Assembly (NCBI GenBank): GCA_036823295.1
Contig: DAISGD010000080.1
Span: 1 to 12,639, forward strand
Reading direction: 5' to 3'
DNA length: 12,639 nucleotides
DNA from: UBA4742 sp002403895
Lineage (GTDB): Bacteria; Actinomycetota; Acidimicrobiia; Acidimicrobiales; Acidimicrobilacustridaceae
Positions 6,849 to 12,639 of this stretch are shown one piece after another (positions within the stretch are counted from its first letter, which is position 1; every line of letters begins with the position of its first letter). The notes under the pieces are model-generated. The model saw only the letters and a list, made by a program, of their open reading frames with translations. It had not been told where the DNA came from and ran no database searches. The translations under genes were made by a program, and so were the position numbers.

Positions 6849-7298
6849 TCAGCCGCACGACGGCGTCACAACCGAGCAGCGGCGAGGCGCGCGGCGCGCT
6901 GGAACTCATGACGATGTGCCGCGGACCCCTAACGCAAGCAGTCCCGGCCGAACTGCTCGGATCCTTTGGTCTGGAGGGTGCGTGGGTGCGAGTGGAGGCG
7001 AAGTGCGGGCAAGACTGCACGCCATGACCTATGAGAATGCCTTGTCGGGAGCACCCGGGCACGATCGCCCTGATGGTGCCCCGGTCGATGCCGCTATGGG
7101 CGATAGGCCCGCCGGTCGTTCCCGCGTCAAGAGCATTTTCGAGGCCGTCCGGTTCCCTCCCGCCGCGGAAACCCCGATCTTCGTTTCTCGTGGTGACGGC
7201 GGCCTCTATCAATGCTGTCGGTGTGGTGGCGGGGCCCGTGGGACCCGGTCGGTCGGCTTGTCTGGCTCCCCGTCCGGATCCCGGACGCGTGGCGAGCC
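6849..7298. other. 450-bp region without a convincing gene
   Basis: Between the oxidoreductase stop and the membrane-protein stop I find no frame with recognisable family similarity on either strand. A short stretch from ATG 7212 (MLSVWWRGPWDPVGRLVWLP and on to about 7300) has coding-like third-position GC but loses it where it enters the membrane gene. It may be the stub of a lost gene. No tRNA or strong promoter is seen. A 7-bp perfect hairpin lies at 7271-7287. Confidence 0.5.
7271..7287 (-). terminator. Possible hairpin terminator after the membrane-protein gene
   Basis: CGTCCGG-ATC-CCGGACG is a perfect 7-bp stem with a 3-base loop, starting 11 bases past the leftward membrane-protein stop. 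There is no T tract, so it would be the tail-less kind reported in actinobacteria. The tight loop weakens the case. Confidence 0.3.
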
Positions 7299-8222
7299 CT
7301 ACGCGTCGGGCGTGGAATGGTTCCCGGCGACGAGCTTGGCGCTCATCTGGATGGCCTTCACCGAGCTGGTCGCCCCCGTCTGGAGGACAAGCCCGAACGC
7401 CAGGACGAACAGCCCCGGGATGAACAGCGTCTGGGATCCGAGCATGAGGATCCCGATGCGCCCTATGGCAAACGGGGGTGAGCAGATGGCGGCTCCGAGC
7501 GCGCCACCGACGAGCGAGGCCTTGAGGGCGTCGTTCTTGGAGTAGGTGGTCTTCATGCCGATGAGCCGCGATGGCAGGGCCACGTAGAGGAACATCATCA
7601 AGCCGATCACGATGCTCAGCGACCCGGCGAACCACCACTCGCCCCAGCGGGAAAAGACCATGGTCGACAGGCCGAGGCCGAGCCCGACTACGAATCCCCA
7701 GCCGAGGACAACACGGAGGTGGTTGCGGGCTTGGGCGAACGCCGGTCGGATTTGGGGCGCACCTGGCTTGACGATGGCGAAAGCGAACACCGCGTTGAGG
7801 AAGAAGCTCGCCGCGGTGATGGCCGCGATGGCCAACACGATGGGGATCAGGATCGGACCCCGCAGCACATGGAATGCCCGGCCGTGCAGCATGTGGGCCT
7901 TGAGGTCGAGCATGGCGGCCCAGATCCACATTGCCGGCAGGACCTGGACCAGGGTCAGCCGCCAGTTGGTGAACACCAGCTTGAGCCCTTCGAACAACAT
8001 GGCGAAGGCGCCGACCACCATTCCCAGCGGGGCGAGGTAAGCGTGTTTCTGGCTGAGTTGGGTGACGGCGTCTTCGACCATGGCGTCGTCGCCCTCGCGG
8101 ATGGCGCGGATCAACCGACCGAACTGGCTGGTCACCGCGTCGCGTCGCGACGTCGAGGGTGCGACCGGACTGGGCTCGACCATCACGGGGGAGTCCTCCT
8201 CCAGCCCGCTCGCGTCACTCAT
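7299..8222 (-). CDS. Multi-pass integral membrane protein, unknown function
   Basis: 307 residues. A polar N-terminal cytoplasmic segment of about 75 residues (SRRDAVTSQFGRLIRAIREG and an acidic stretch) is followed by about six or seven hydrophobic segments: LAPLGMVVGAFAMLF, LVQVLPAMWIWAAML, ILIPIVLAIAAITAASFFL, VVLGWGFVVGLGLGL, LSIVIGLMMFLYVAL, VGGALGAAICSPPFAIG and FIPGLFVLAFGLVL. No transporter or enzyme motif is recognised. The start at 8222 is chosen because it overlaps the stop of the 31-residue ORF upstream (ATGA); an in-frame ATG at 8231 is the alternative. Much longer extensions would run back through the intergenic region. It would sit in the cytoplasmic membrane, probably co-translated with the small ORF. 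Confidence 0.75.
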   Translation of the reverse strand: MSDASGLEEDSPVMVEPSPVAPSTSRRDAVTSQFGRLIRAIREGDDAMVEDAVTQLSQKHAYLAPLGMVVGAFAMLFEGLKLVFTNWRLTLVQVLPAMWIWAAMLDLKAHMLHGRAFHVLRGPILIPIVLAIAAITAASFFLNAVFAFAIVKPGAPQIRPAFAQARNHLRVVLGWGFVVGLGLGLSTMVFSRWGEWWFAGSLSIVIGLMMFLYVALPSRLIGMKTTYSKNDALKASLVGGALGAAICSPPFAIGRIGILMLGSQTLFIPGLFVLAFGLVLQTGATSSVKAIQMSAKLVAGNHSTPDA

Positions 8223-8314
8223 GCTCGCCATATTGGCGATCCCGGCTTGACCTTGACGAAGGCCACGACGCACAGCAGAGCCAGAACGATGAAGATCAGT
8301 AGTCCAAAGTACAC
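8219..8314 (-). CDS. 31-residue single-pass membrane micro-ORF coupled to the membrane protein
   Basis: From GTG 8314 the minus strand reads YFGLLIFIVLALLCVVAFV, then KVKPGSPIWRA and TGA. It is a hydrophobic helix of about 19 residues followed by a short basic tail, the look of a genuine single-pass peptide with a positive end. An in-frame TAG lies four codons before the GTG, so the ORF cannot be longer. The stop overlaps the ATG of the downstream membrane protein (ATGA). GGAGAAGG lies 16 bases upstream of the GTG, rather far for a ribosome binding site. I recognise no family; its position suggests a small partner or a translational leader for the gene after it. Confidence 0.5.
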   Translation of the reverse strand: MYFGLLIFIVLALLCVVAFVKVKPGSPIWRA

Positions 8315-8424
8315 GGCGACCAGCTAACCACCTTCTCCGGACCTTGGGCGAGGGACCCTCCCCAGGGAGCGAAATCGACGCCGCGTTCGTCGTGTGAGGT
8401 TGCTCGCCACGGCCAGCGCTTGGG

Positions 8425-8628
8425 GTGTTCTGGAGCCTGTTCATGTTCTCGTTGTTCATCCTGTGGATCTTCATCGTGATCTGGGCGTTTATCGACAACT
8501 TCCGCCGCCGTGATCACCACGGTGTGGCCAAGGCAATGTGGTTTCTGTTCATCGTGTTCATTCCGGTGATCGGGGTGCTCGCCTATCTCATTACCCGGCC
8601 GGCAGACCCCGATGCCTCAGCCGCCTAG
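8425..8628 (+). CDS. PLDc_N-type small membrane protein
   Basis: 67 residues with two membrane helices: FWSLFMFSLFILWIFIVIWA, then AMWFLFIVFIPVIGVLAYLI, joined by FIDNFRRRDHHGVAKA. The pattern (W....I..DIFRR.D.SG..KA.W..F....P..GVL.YLI.RP) matches the phospholipase D nuclease N-terminal (PLDc_N) domain, which occurs alone as a short membrane protein in many actinobacteria and has no known catalytic role in that form. GTG 8425 is the only start after an in-frame TGA at 8395. The C-terminus ends in PDASAA. It diverges from the membrane-protein pair with a 110-base shared upstream region. Confidence 0.75.
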   Translation: MFWSLFMFSLFILWIFIVIWAFIDNFRRRDHHGVAKAMWFLFIVFIPVIGVLAYLITRPADPDASAA

Positions 8629-8672
8629 GGACCCGCGTCGCTGAAATAGCTCGGGCGTAGAACAAGGCTTCC

Positions 8673-8715
8673 GACCGCCTCGGGAGGGGTTTGAAAGCCG
8701 TCCCAAAAGGTCCAC
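8673..8715. repeat. Dispersed repeat copy C (long form, about 43 bp)
   Basis: GACCGCCTCG, a 5-base spacer, GGTTTGAAAGCCGTCCC and AAAAGGTCCAC repeat the layout of the copy at 917-958, in the same orientation. It overlaps the left arm of an inverted repeat and lies beside the IS3-type remnant. Confidence 0.65.
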
Positions 8716-8808
8716 TCGTTGTCAGAAATACAACGTTTGCCCAGGTCATCGGCTGTTGCTCGTGTCCGATCGCTCGGGCGCGTTCGTTGTCTCTTTCAAA
8801 CCCCCCTC
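8684..8808. repeat. Inverted-repeat block (about 125 bp) with an internal hairpin
   Basis: GGGGTTTGAAAG at 8686-8697 is matched by its exact reverse complement CTTTCAAACCCC at 8793-8804, with GAG/CTC at the outer edges offset by two bases. Inside, CGTTGT at 8717-8722 pairs with ACAACG at 8730-8735 across a 7-base loop. The layout is like a miniature inverted-repeat element or the end of a decayed insertion sequence. No flanking target duplication was identified. Confidence 0.4.
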
Positions 8809-8952
8809 GGCCCGGGCGAGTCGGTCGGATCGTGGGCTCAGCTCTCCCGCAGCAGCGCTGAGCATCTCGTTGGCTCGCCGCACCTCACGATTCTCCTGCC
8901 AGAGCGTCTTGATCCGCTCCGCCTCAGCCGTCGTCATGCCCGGCCACGGCAC
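8746..8952 (-). pseudogene. IS3-family transposase OrfA fragment
   Basis: The minus frame reads MTTAEAERIKTLWQENREVR, then RANEMLSAAAGELSP. This is the leucine-zipper end of IS3-type OrfA (normally TTAE...I..L..ENRELRRANEILK.A..FFA.ELD), with the last residues degraded. The N-terminal HTH of OrfA is absent upstream, because the catalase gene ends 30 bases before, and no OrfB with a DDE core follows. It is an inactive scrap of an insertion sequence overlapping the inverted-repeat block. Confidence 0.6.
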
Positions 8953-8982
8953 TCAGACGCAGCTGCTTCGTGGCGCGGGTGG

Positions 8983-10446
8983 TCAGCCTCCGTTGCCGAG
9001 CGCCTTGGCCACGTTGGCGCCTAGGTCGGGGTCGACTTGGCGCCAGTACTCGCCGACTCGCGATGCCACGTCGGGCTTGAGGCCGGGACCGTTGCTGGCA
9101 TGACCGATGATGTTGGTCAGGAGGTGCTCCCGGTCGGTCTCGGACATCACGTCGCGGTACATGTTGCCGGGCTGGACGAAGTCGGTGTCGTCCTTGTGGG
9201 CGTGATACGCGGCCCGGACGATTTCGCCCGTGAGCTGGTAGGCCGGGTCGGCGTAGGGGGCCGGGTCGGCCTGGGGGCCGCCGTAGCTGTTGGGTGCGTA
9301 GACCGGGTCGCCGCCTGGTTGGAAGTTCATGGGGCCGTCCTGGTTGTAGCTGTGCACGGGGACCAGCGGCTGGTTGACCGGCAATTGGAGATAGTTGGGC
9401 CCAATACGGTAACGGTGGGTGTCGGGATAGCTGAAGAGCCGGCCCTGGAGCATCTTGTCCGGGCTGGGGGCGATGCCCGACACCATATTGGACGGCTCGA
9501 ACGCGGCCTGCTCGACCTGGGCGAAGTAGTTGTCCGGGTTGCGGTCGAGCACCATGCGGCCGATCGGGATCATCGGGTAGTCCGAGTGCGGCCAGATCTT
9601 GGTCACGTCGAAGGGGTTGAACCGGTAGTCAGCGGCCTCCTCGAAGGGCATGATCTGCATCTCCAGCCGCCAGACCGGGTGGTCGCCGCCTTCGATGGTC
9701 TCCCAGAGGTCGGCACGGTGGAAGTCGGGGTCCTCCGCGGTCATGGCCTTGGCCTCGGCGTCGGTGAAGTTTTCGACGCCCTGCTCAGTCTTGAAGTGGT
9801 ACTTCACCCAGAACTGTTCGCCGCCGGCGTTGACCCACATGAAGGTGTGGGAGCCGTAGCCGTTCATGTGGCGCAGCGTGCGGGGCGTGCCCCGGTCCGA
9901 CATGAGGACGATGACCTGATGGGCGCTTTCTGGCGACAGGGTCCAGAAGTCCCACTGTCCGTTGTGGTCGGTGCGACCGGTGTCGGCCCGGCGCTTCTGG
10001 GAGTGGATGAAGTCGGAGAACTTGGAGGGGTCCCGGATGAAGAAGACCGGCGTGTTGTTGCCGACCAGGTCGTAGTTGCCCTCTTGCGTGTAGAACTTGA
10101 GGGCGAAGCCCCGGGGATCCCGAACCGTGTCGGGAAATCCCTGTTCGCCGGCGACGGTGGAGAAGCGAGCCAGCATGGGGGTGCGCGTGCCCTTCTGCAA
10201 GAAGTCGGCCTTGCACCACTGGCTGACATCCTCGGTGGCCTCGAAGAACCCGAAGGCCCCGTGTCCCTTGGCGTGGACCACGTGCTCGGGGACCCGCTCC
10301 CGGTTGAAGTGGGCCATCTTTTGGAGCAGGTAGTGATCCTGCAGGAGCAGGGGACCGTCGGGGCCGGCGGAGAGGGAGAACTCATCGCTCGGTGCTGCGA
10401 TCCCCGCGTCGGTGGTCGTGACCGGAGATGGCTTATCGTCGTTCAT
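8983..10446 (-). CDS. katA: Monofunctional heme catalase
   Basis: 487 residues, the length of small-subunit catalases. It converts hydrogen peroxide to water and oxygen in the cytoplasm. The distal heme histidine is H58 in VPEHVVHAKGHGAFGFFE, the catalytic asparagine is N131 in DLVGNNTPVFFIRDP (spacing 73, as in bovine catalase), and the proximal heme ligand is Y340 in GRLFSYPDTHRYRIGPNY with R336 beside it. The NGYGSHTFMWVNAGGE and WPHSDYPMIPIGRMVLDRNP blocks are also canonical. The start is the ATG at 10446, where similarity to the family begins; the frame runs open to 10713 without family features. No signal peptide is seen. It ends directly beside the IS3-type scrap and diverges from the flavin-reductase remnant. 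The symbol assumes the usual name for this clade. Confidence 0.95.
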   Translation of the reverse strand: MNDDKPSPVTTTDAGIAAPSDEFSLSAGPDGPLLLQDHYLLQKMAHFNRERVPEHVVHAKGHGAFGFFEATEDVSQWCKADFLQKGTRTPMLARFSTVAGEQGFPDTVRDPRGFALKFYTQEGNYDLVGNNTPVFFIRDPSKFSDFIHSQKRRADTGRTDHNGQWDFWTLSPESAHQVIVLMSDRGTPRTLRHMNGYGSHTFMWVNAGGEQFWVKYHFKTEQGVENFTDAEAKAMTAEDPDFHRADLWETIEGGDHPVWRLEMQIMPFEEAADYRFNPFDVTKIWPHSDYPMIPIGRMVLDRNPDNYFAQVEQAAFEPSNMVSGIAPSPDKMLQGRLFSYPDTHRYRIGPNYLQLPVNQPLVPVHSYNQDGPMNFQPGGDPVYAPNSYGGPQADPAPYADPAYQLTGEIVRAAYHAHKDDTDFVQPGNMYRDVMSETDREHLLTNIIGHASNGPGLKPDVASRVGEYWRQVDPDLGANVAKALGNGG

Positions 10447-10557
10447 GCGTCTCGGTCTACCCCTATCGCTTGAGGAGCGCCAGAGGTTCGCGGGCTGGCG
10501 AGCGTGGCTCGGGGCAAGATCTACATCGATCCCGTCCGCGATCGCTGAGGGGCCCGC

Positions 10558-10746
10558 ATGACCAAGCGAGATCTGCGACCGGACGAACCCGCGTCGACCG
10601 ACGACCCGGTTGCCTTCGAGGCGCTTATGGGCGCGGTCGATCACACCATGGTCATCGTCACGACTGCGGTCGACGACACGCGGGCCGGGTGCCTGGTCGG
10701 GTCCCACTCCCAATGCCGGATCGACCCGCCCCGCTACGCCGTCTGG
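10558..10746 (+). pseudogene. Flavin reductase-like protein, N-terminal fragment
   Basis: A good ribosome binding site (TGAGGGG) precedes the ATG at 10558. The frame reads FEALMGAVDHTMVIVTTAVD, then AGCLVGSHSQCRIDPPRYAVW. This is the start of the flavin-reductase-like FMN-binding barrel (F..LMG..D..M.VVTT......GCLVGF..Q.SI.PPR..V). After YAVW (about 10746) the family sequence (LSKANHTYRV...) should follow but does not, and the frame drifts into unrelated sequence. About 100 residues or more are missing, so it is inactive. It is transcribed divergently from the catalase with an intergenic space of about 110 bases. Confidence 0.65.
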
Positions 10747-10770
10747 CCTCGCTGGGCCGTCAGCTCAGTA

Positions 10771-10953
10771 TCAGCCGAAACGAGGGTGGTGCATCTTCAC
10801 CTCGCTCTCCTCCTTGTGGATCCGCTCGTCGTGGCCGATCTGGCGGATCAGATCCGCGCTCGACGTCTCTGGCGAGTCGTTGGGCGTGTCAGTGACCGGC
10901 CTCGAGCGTTCTCGCCGCCCGGTAGCGAAGGGGCGGCTCACCCGCAGCACCAC
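10771..10953 (-). CDS. Small charged protein or N-terminal fragment downstream of the VOC gene
   Basis: 60 residues from GTG 10953, 13 bases after the VOC stop on the same strand. The second half, SADLIRQIGHDERIHKEE, then SEVKMHHPRFG, is charged and helical with strong third-position G/C, so it looks genuinely coding. The first 19 residues are less convincing. I do not recognise the family with confidence; the DLI..IG.DE..H.EE pattern has a faint likeness to DUF2630 N-termini. It stops only about 25 bases from where the opposing flavin-reductase fragment breaks off, so its C-terminus may have been removed by the same deletion. Confidence 0.35.
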   Translation of the reverse strand: MVLRVSRPFATGRRERSRPVTDTPNDSPETSSADLIRQIGHDERIHKEESEVKMHHPRFG

Positions 10954-10966
10954 CCTGGTCCGACGG

Positions 10967-11365
10967 TCAGGCGGGCGGGGCGAAGAACTCGAGGGCGATG
11001 CCGTCCGGATCCCGGAAGCTCACGCCCGTGCCGTAGGCCGCGTCCTTGATCCGGCCGTGGTCGACTCCGAGCTCGTCCAGTCGGCTCGTCCACTTCCCGA
11101 GCTCGGCTCGATCGGCGCACCCGAAGGCGACGTGGTCGAGGCCGACCCGGAACTCGCTGAAGTTCTCGTCGGGCGCAGCCGTCGCGTGCTGGTGCAGCCC
11201 GATGAGCGTGCCGTTGCCGATCATGTACACGGTGTGATGCAGGTCAGGGTCCGTGTCCTCGTCGATCACCGGGTCGGCGTCGAAGAGCGCTTCGTACCAG
11301 GGAACGCTCACGGACAGGTCACGGACGGTGAGCGCCACGTGGGTGAGTGGCGGAAAGGCGGTCAT
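10967..11365 (-). CDS. VOC-family protein (glyoxalase/bleomycin-resistance/dioxygenase fold)
   Basis: 132 residues, one VOC module of two beta-alpha-beta-beta-beta repeats. Likely metal ligands are H9 in LTHVALTVRD, H78 in VGLDHVAFGC and E126 in IALEFFAPP, with a fourth candidate around H58 to H60 (GLHQH). The ending RDPDGIALEFFAPP is diagnostic. Members are glyoxalases, extradiol dioxygenases, fosfomycin or bleomycin resistance proteins, or uncharacterised; the substrate cannot be assigned. AAGGAAG upstream of the ATG at 11365 is a good ribosome binding site. It is divergent from the AraC-family gene, which may control it. Confidence 0.88.
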   Translation of the reverse strand: MTAFPPLTHVALTVRDLSVSVPWYEALFDADPVIDEDTDPDLHHTVYMIGNGTLIGLHQHATAAPDENFSEFRVGLDHVAFGCADRAELGKWTSRLDELGVDHGRIKDAAYGTGVSFRDPDGIALEFFAPPA

Positions 11366-11443
11366 GGTTCTGCTTCCTTTACTATTGGGGGGATAGCGCC
11401 GGGCCAGACGCTGCGCGGTGGCGACCGCAGAGCCCTGATCCGG

Positions 11444-11470
11444 TTGACGGGTGTCGAAGACGAGTATCCG
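11444..11470 (+). promoter_or_regulatory. Weak candidate promoter for the AraC-family gene
   Basis: TTGACG (11444-11449) and TATCCG (11465-11470) lie 15 bases apart in the divergent intergenic region. The -35 box is good, the -10 box and spacing are poor. It would give an untranslated leader containing the 16-codon ORF at 11491. Confidence 0.2.
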
Positions 11471-11490
11471 GGCAAACCGAGCAGGTGGCC

Positions 11491-11541
11491 ATGACCGAAA
11501 CCCCACCACTCCTGGCCGCGACACCGGAGTTGCACCCGTGA
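11491..11541 (+). CDS. Possible 16-residue leader ORF coupled to the AraC-family gene
   Basis: ATG 11491 opens a frame encoding MTETPPLLAATPELHP, ending in TGA at 11539-11541. The stop overlaps the GTG start of the regulator (GTGA). GCAGGTGG lies just upstream as a ribosome binding site. The sequence has several prolines but no run of a single amino acid pointing to a known attenuation signal. Such a short ORF can arise by chance, so coupling is an inference from spacing. Confidence 0.3.
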   Translation: MTETPPLLAATPELHP

Positions 11542-12560
11542 CGACGCTCGTGGCGGCCGGGTCGAGCGGTGCGGACCCGCCGTCGGCGCTGCTCCTGTCG
11601 GCGCTCGAGCAGCTTCGCCTCGAGGGGGCGATCTTCTTCCGCTCGGAGCTCACCGAAGGGTTCGCGTTCGAATCGACGCCGGCTGCGCTCGCCGACGCAC
11701 TCCACCCCGGGGCGGAGCGGGTCATCCTGTTCCACATCGTCGCTCGCGGCACGTGCTGGGTGGCAGCCGCGGACGGGGTACGGCACCGAGCGAACCAGGG
11801 CGACGTGATCGTGCTTCCCTACGGCGACCAGCACACGATCGGCGGAGATGCGCCGGCCGAGTGCGTGTCGATCAACACGCTGCTCGACCCTCTGCCGTGG
11901 GAGCACCTGCCGACGATCCGTCACGGCGGGGGCGGTGACCGCGTGGATCTGGTCTGCGGCTACTTGTACTCCGAGGATCCCCTGTTCGACCCGGCGATGA
12001 GGGCACTCCCGCCCGCATTCGTCGTGCCGCTGCCCACCGGTGCCACCTCGGGCTGGGTGCAAGCCAGCATCGCGTACGCGCTCGAGGAGTCCGCGCCGTC
12101 CAACGTGAGCACGAACCCGGTCTCCACCCGGCTGCCTGAGCTGGTCTTGATCGAGGTCCTCCGGCTCCACCTGGCGACGGCGCCGGCGGCGGACCACGGA
12201 TGGATCGCCGCGTTGCGGGACCCGGTGCTGGCACCGGCCCTGTCGCTCCTGCATCGAGCTCCGGACCGCAAGTGGACGGTTGCCGACCTGGCGTCGGACG
12301 CCGCGGTGTCGCGCTCGCTGCTCGACGAGCGCTTCCGGCAGGTGCTCGGTCGCTCACCGATCCGCTACCTCACGGAGTGGCGCATGCACCTGGCCGAGGA
12401 GCTCCTCGCCACCACCGAGATCGGCGTCGCGGTGGTGGCCCGGCGCGTGGGCTACGACTCGGAAGAGGCGTTCAGCCGAGCGTTCAAACGGGCCCACGGG
12501 CTCCCTCCGAGCCACTGGCGCGCCGCGCGTTCGGGCGGATCGGTCGCGGCTCGTCCTTGA
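11538..12560 (+). CDS. AraC-family transcriptional regulator (cupin ligand domain)
   Basis: 340 residues. The N-terminal part opens SALLLSALEQLRLEGAIFFR, the AraC-type cupin ligand-binding domain, with ADGVRHRANQGDVIVLPYGD and QHTIGGDAP as its core barrel strands. The C-terminal ~95 residues hold two HTH motifs: WTVADLASDAAVSRSLLDER and IGVAVVARRVGYDSEEAFSR, then AFKRAHGLPPSHWR, the standard AraC/XylS end. The start is GTG 11538, just before the domain, with ACCGGAG upstream; the frame is open to 11451 but that extension shows no domain. Its divergent neighbour is the VOC gene, a common regulator-target layout. Ligand unknown. Confidence 0.88.
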   Translation: MTTLVAAGSSGADPPSALLLSALEQLRLEGAIFFRSELTEGFAFESTPAALADALHPGAERVILFHIVARGTCWVAAADGVRHRANQGDVIVLPYGDQHTIGGDAPAECVSINTLLDPLPWEHLPTIRHGGGGDRVDLVCGYLYSEDPLFDPAMRALPPAFVVPLPTGATSGWVQASIAYALEESAPSNVSTNPVSTRLPELVLIEVLRLHLATAPAADHGWIAALRDPVLAPALSLLHRAPDRKWTVADLASDAAVSRSLLDERFRQVLGRSPIRYLTEWRMHLAEELLATTEIGVAVVARRVGYDSEEAFSRAFKRAHGLPPSHWRAARSGGSVAARP

Positions 12561-12576
12561 GGTCCAAGACGATGAT

Positions 12577-12639
12577 GGGACCCTGTTAGAGCGGCAGGAT
12601 CGGAGCACGTCGGGGGGCTCGAGTCCGTCGGCGCCCACC
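12577..12639 (+). other. tRNA-like 3' remnant at the window edge
   Basis: GTTAGAGCGGC resembles the 3' side of a tRNA D-arm. GGGGG-CTCGAGT-CCGTC resembles a T-arm with the TTCGA loop altered at its first base, and GGCGCCC-A-CC resembles an acceptor strand, discriminator and partial CCA. The anticodon arm is too short and does not pair, one T-stem pair is G-G, and no 5' acceptor GGGCGCC is found upstream. It is not a functional tRNA as seen. It could be an integration-site remnant or chance. Confidence 0.2.

Noticed and set aside
7212..7481. An 89-codon + strand ORF (MLSVWWRGPWDPVGRL...)
   Set aside because: The first ~30 codons look coding-like but the rest is antisense to the membrane gene. 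No family is recognised, so it is noted only in the gap entry.
6835..7929. A 364-codon minus-strand frame across the gap and membrane gene
   Set aside because: The composition is Arg/Pro/Gly/His-rich with no domain. It overlaps the membrane gene in another frame and the membrane gene's hydrophobic segments are clear.
9037..10473. A 478-codon open frame on the + strand
   Set aside because: It is the antisense shadow of the catalase gene; its composition is valine- and glycine-rich from reading high-GC codons backwards, and it has no family motif.
12354..12638. Minus-strand ORF starting MGADGLEPPDVLRS
   Set aside because: Reading antisense to tRNA-like sequence typically gives GADGLEPP-type peptides; the rest is the shadow of the AraC-family gene. 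The tRNA likeness itself is reported at low confidence.

Overview
The window is high-GC DNA with strong G/C preference at third codon positions. GTG/TTG starts, 4-bp start/stop overlaps, a leaderless-type promoter and the protein families present (VapBC, DUF2652, DUF1326, VOC, fused response regulator/thioredoxin-reductase-like protein) point to an actinobacterium, perhaps a deep-branching or environmental one. This is inferred from gene content and style only. A run of exactly 100 N inside a 7-bp tandem repeat shows that this is a draft scaffold.

Layout. 1-299 (-): start of a DUF2652 protein whose end lies off the window. 473-2080 is an accessory, decayed zone: a double helix-turn-helix protein of the kind seen beside recombinases (-), two copies of a dispersed repeat, the C-terminal stub of a tyrosine recombinase (+), an intact VapBC-type toxin-antitoxin pair (+) with a probable leaderless promoter and twin operator palindromes, and a broken excisionase-like HTH (-). 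2198-2413: heptanucleotide array with the assembly gap; it cuts a DUF1326-like gene (-). 2981-3854 (-): a SAM methyltransferase and a small hypothetical protein. 3966-4110 (-): PIN-like remnant.

4261-6848 (+): an ABM-fold protein, then an SRPBCC protein translationally coupled to a 551-residue fused receiver / glutaredoxin-like / FAD-NAD(P) oxidoreductase that contains no cysteine. 6849-7298 holds no convincing gene. 7299-8314 (-): a multi-pass membrane protein preceded by, and overlapping, a 31-residue single-pass membrane ORF; a PLDc_N-type small membrane protein diverges from them at 8425. 8673-8952: third copy of the dispersed repeat, a roughly 125-bp inverted-repeat block and a fragment of an IS3-type OrfA.

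8983-10446 (-): complete heme catalase. 10558-10953: an N-terminal flavin-reductase fragment (+) runs head-on into a small ORF (-), probably a deletion junction. 10967-11365 (-): VOC protein, divergent from an AraC-family regulator (11538-12560, +) that may be preceded by a 16-codon coupled leader ORF. The last bases look like the 3' part of a degraded tRNA.

Functionally the intact genes suggest redox and stress metabolism (catalase, VOC, FAD oxidoreductase, SRPBCC) set among mobile-element debris. I see no CRISPR array, rRNA, complete tRNA, or convincing new multi-gene defence or biosynthetic system. The most interesting items are the cysteine-free oxidoreductase operon, the dispersed repeat family, the vapBC control region and the two very small coupled ORFs.
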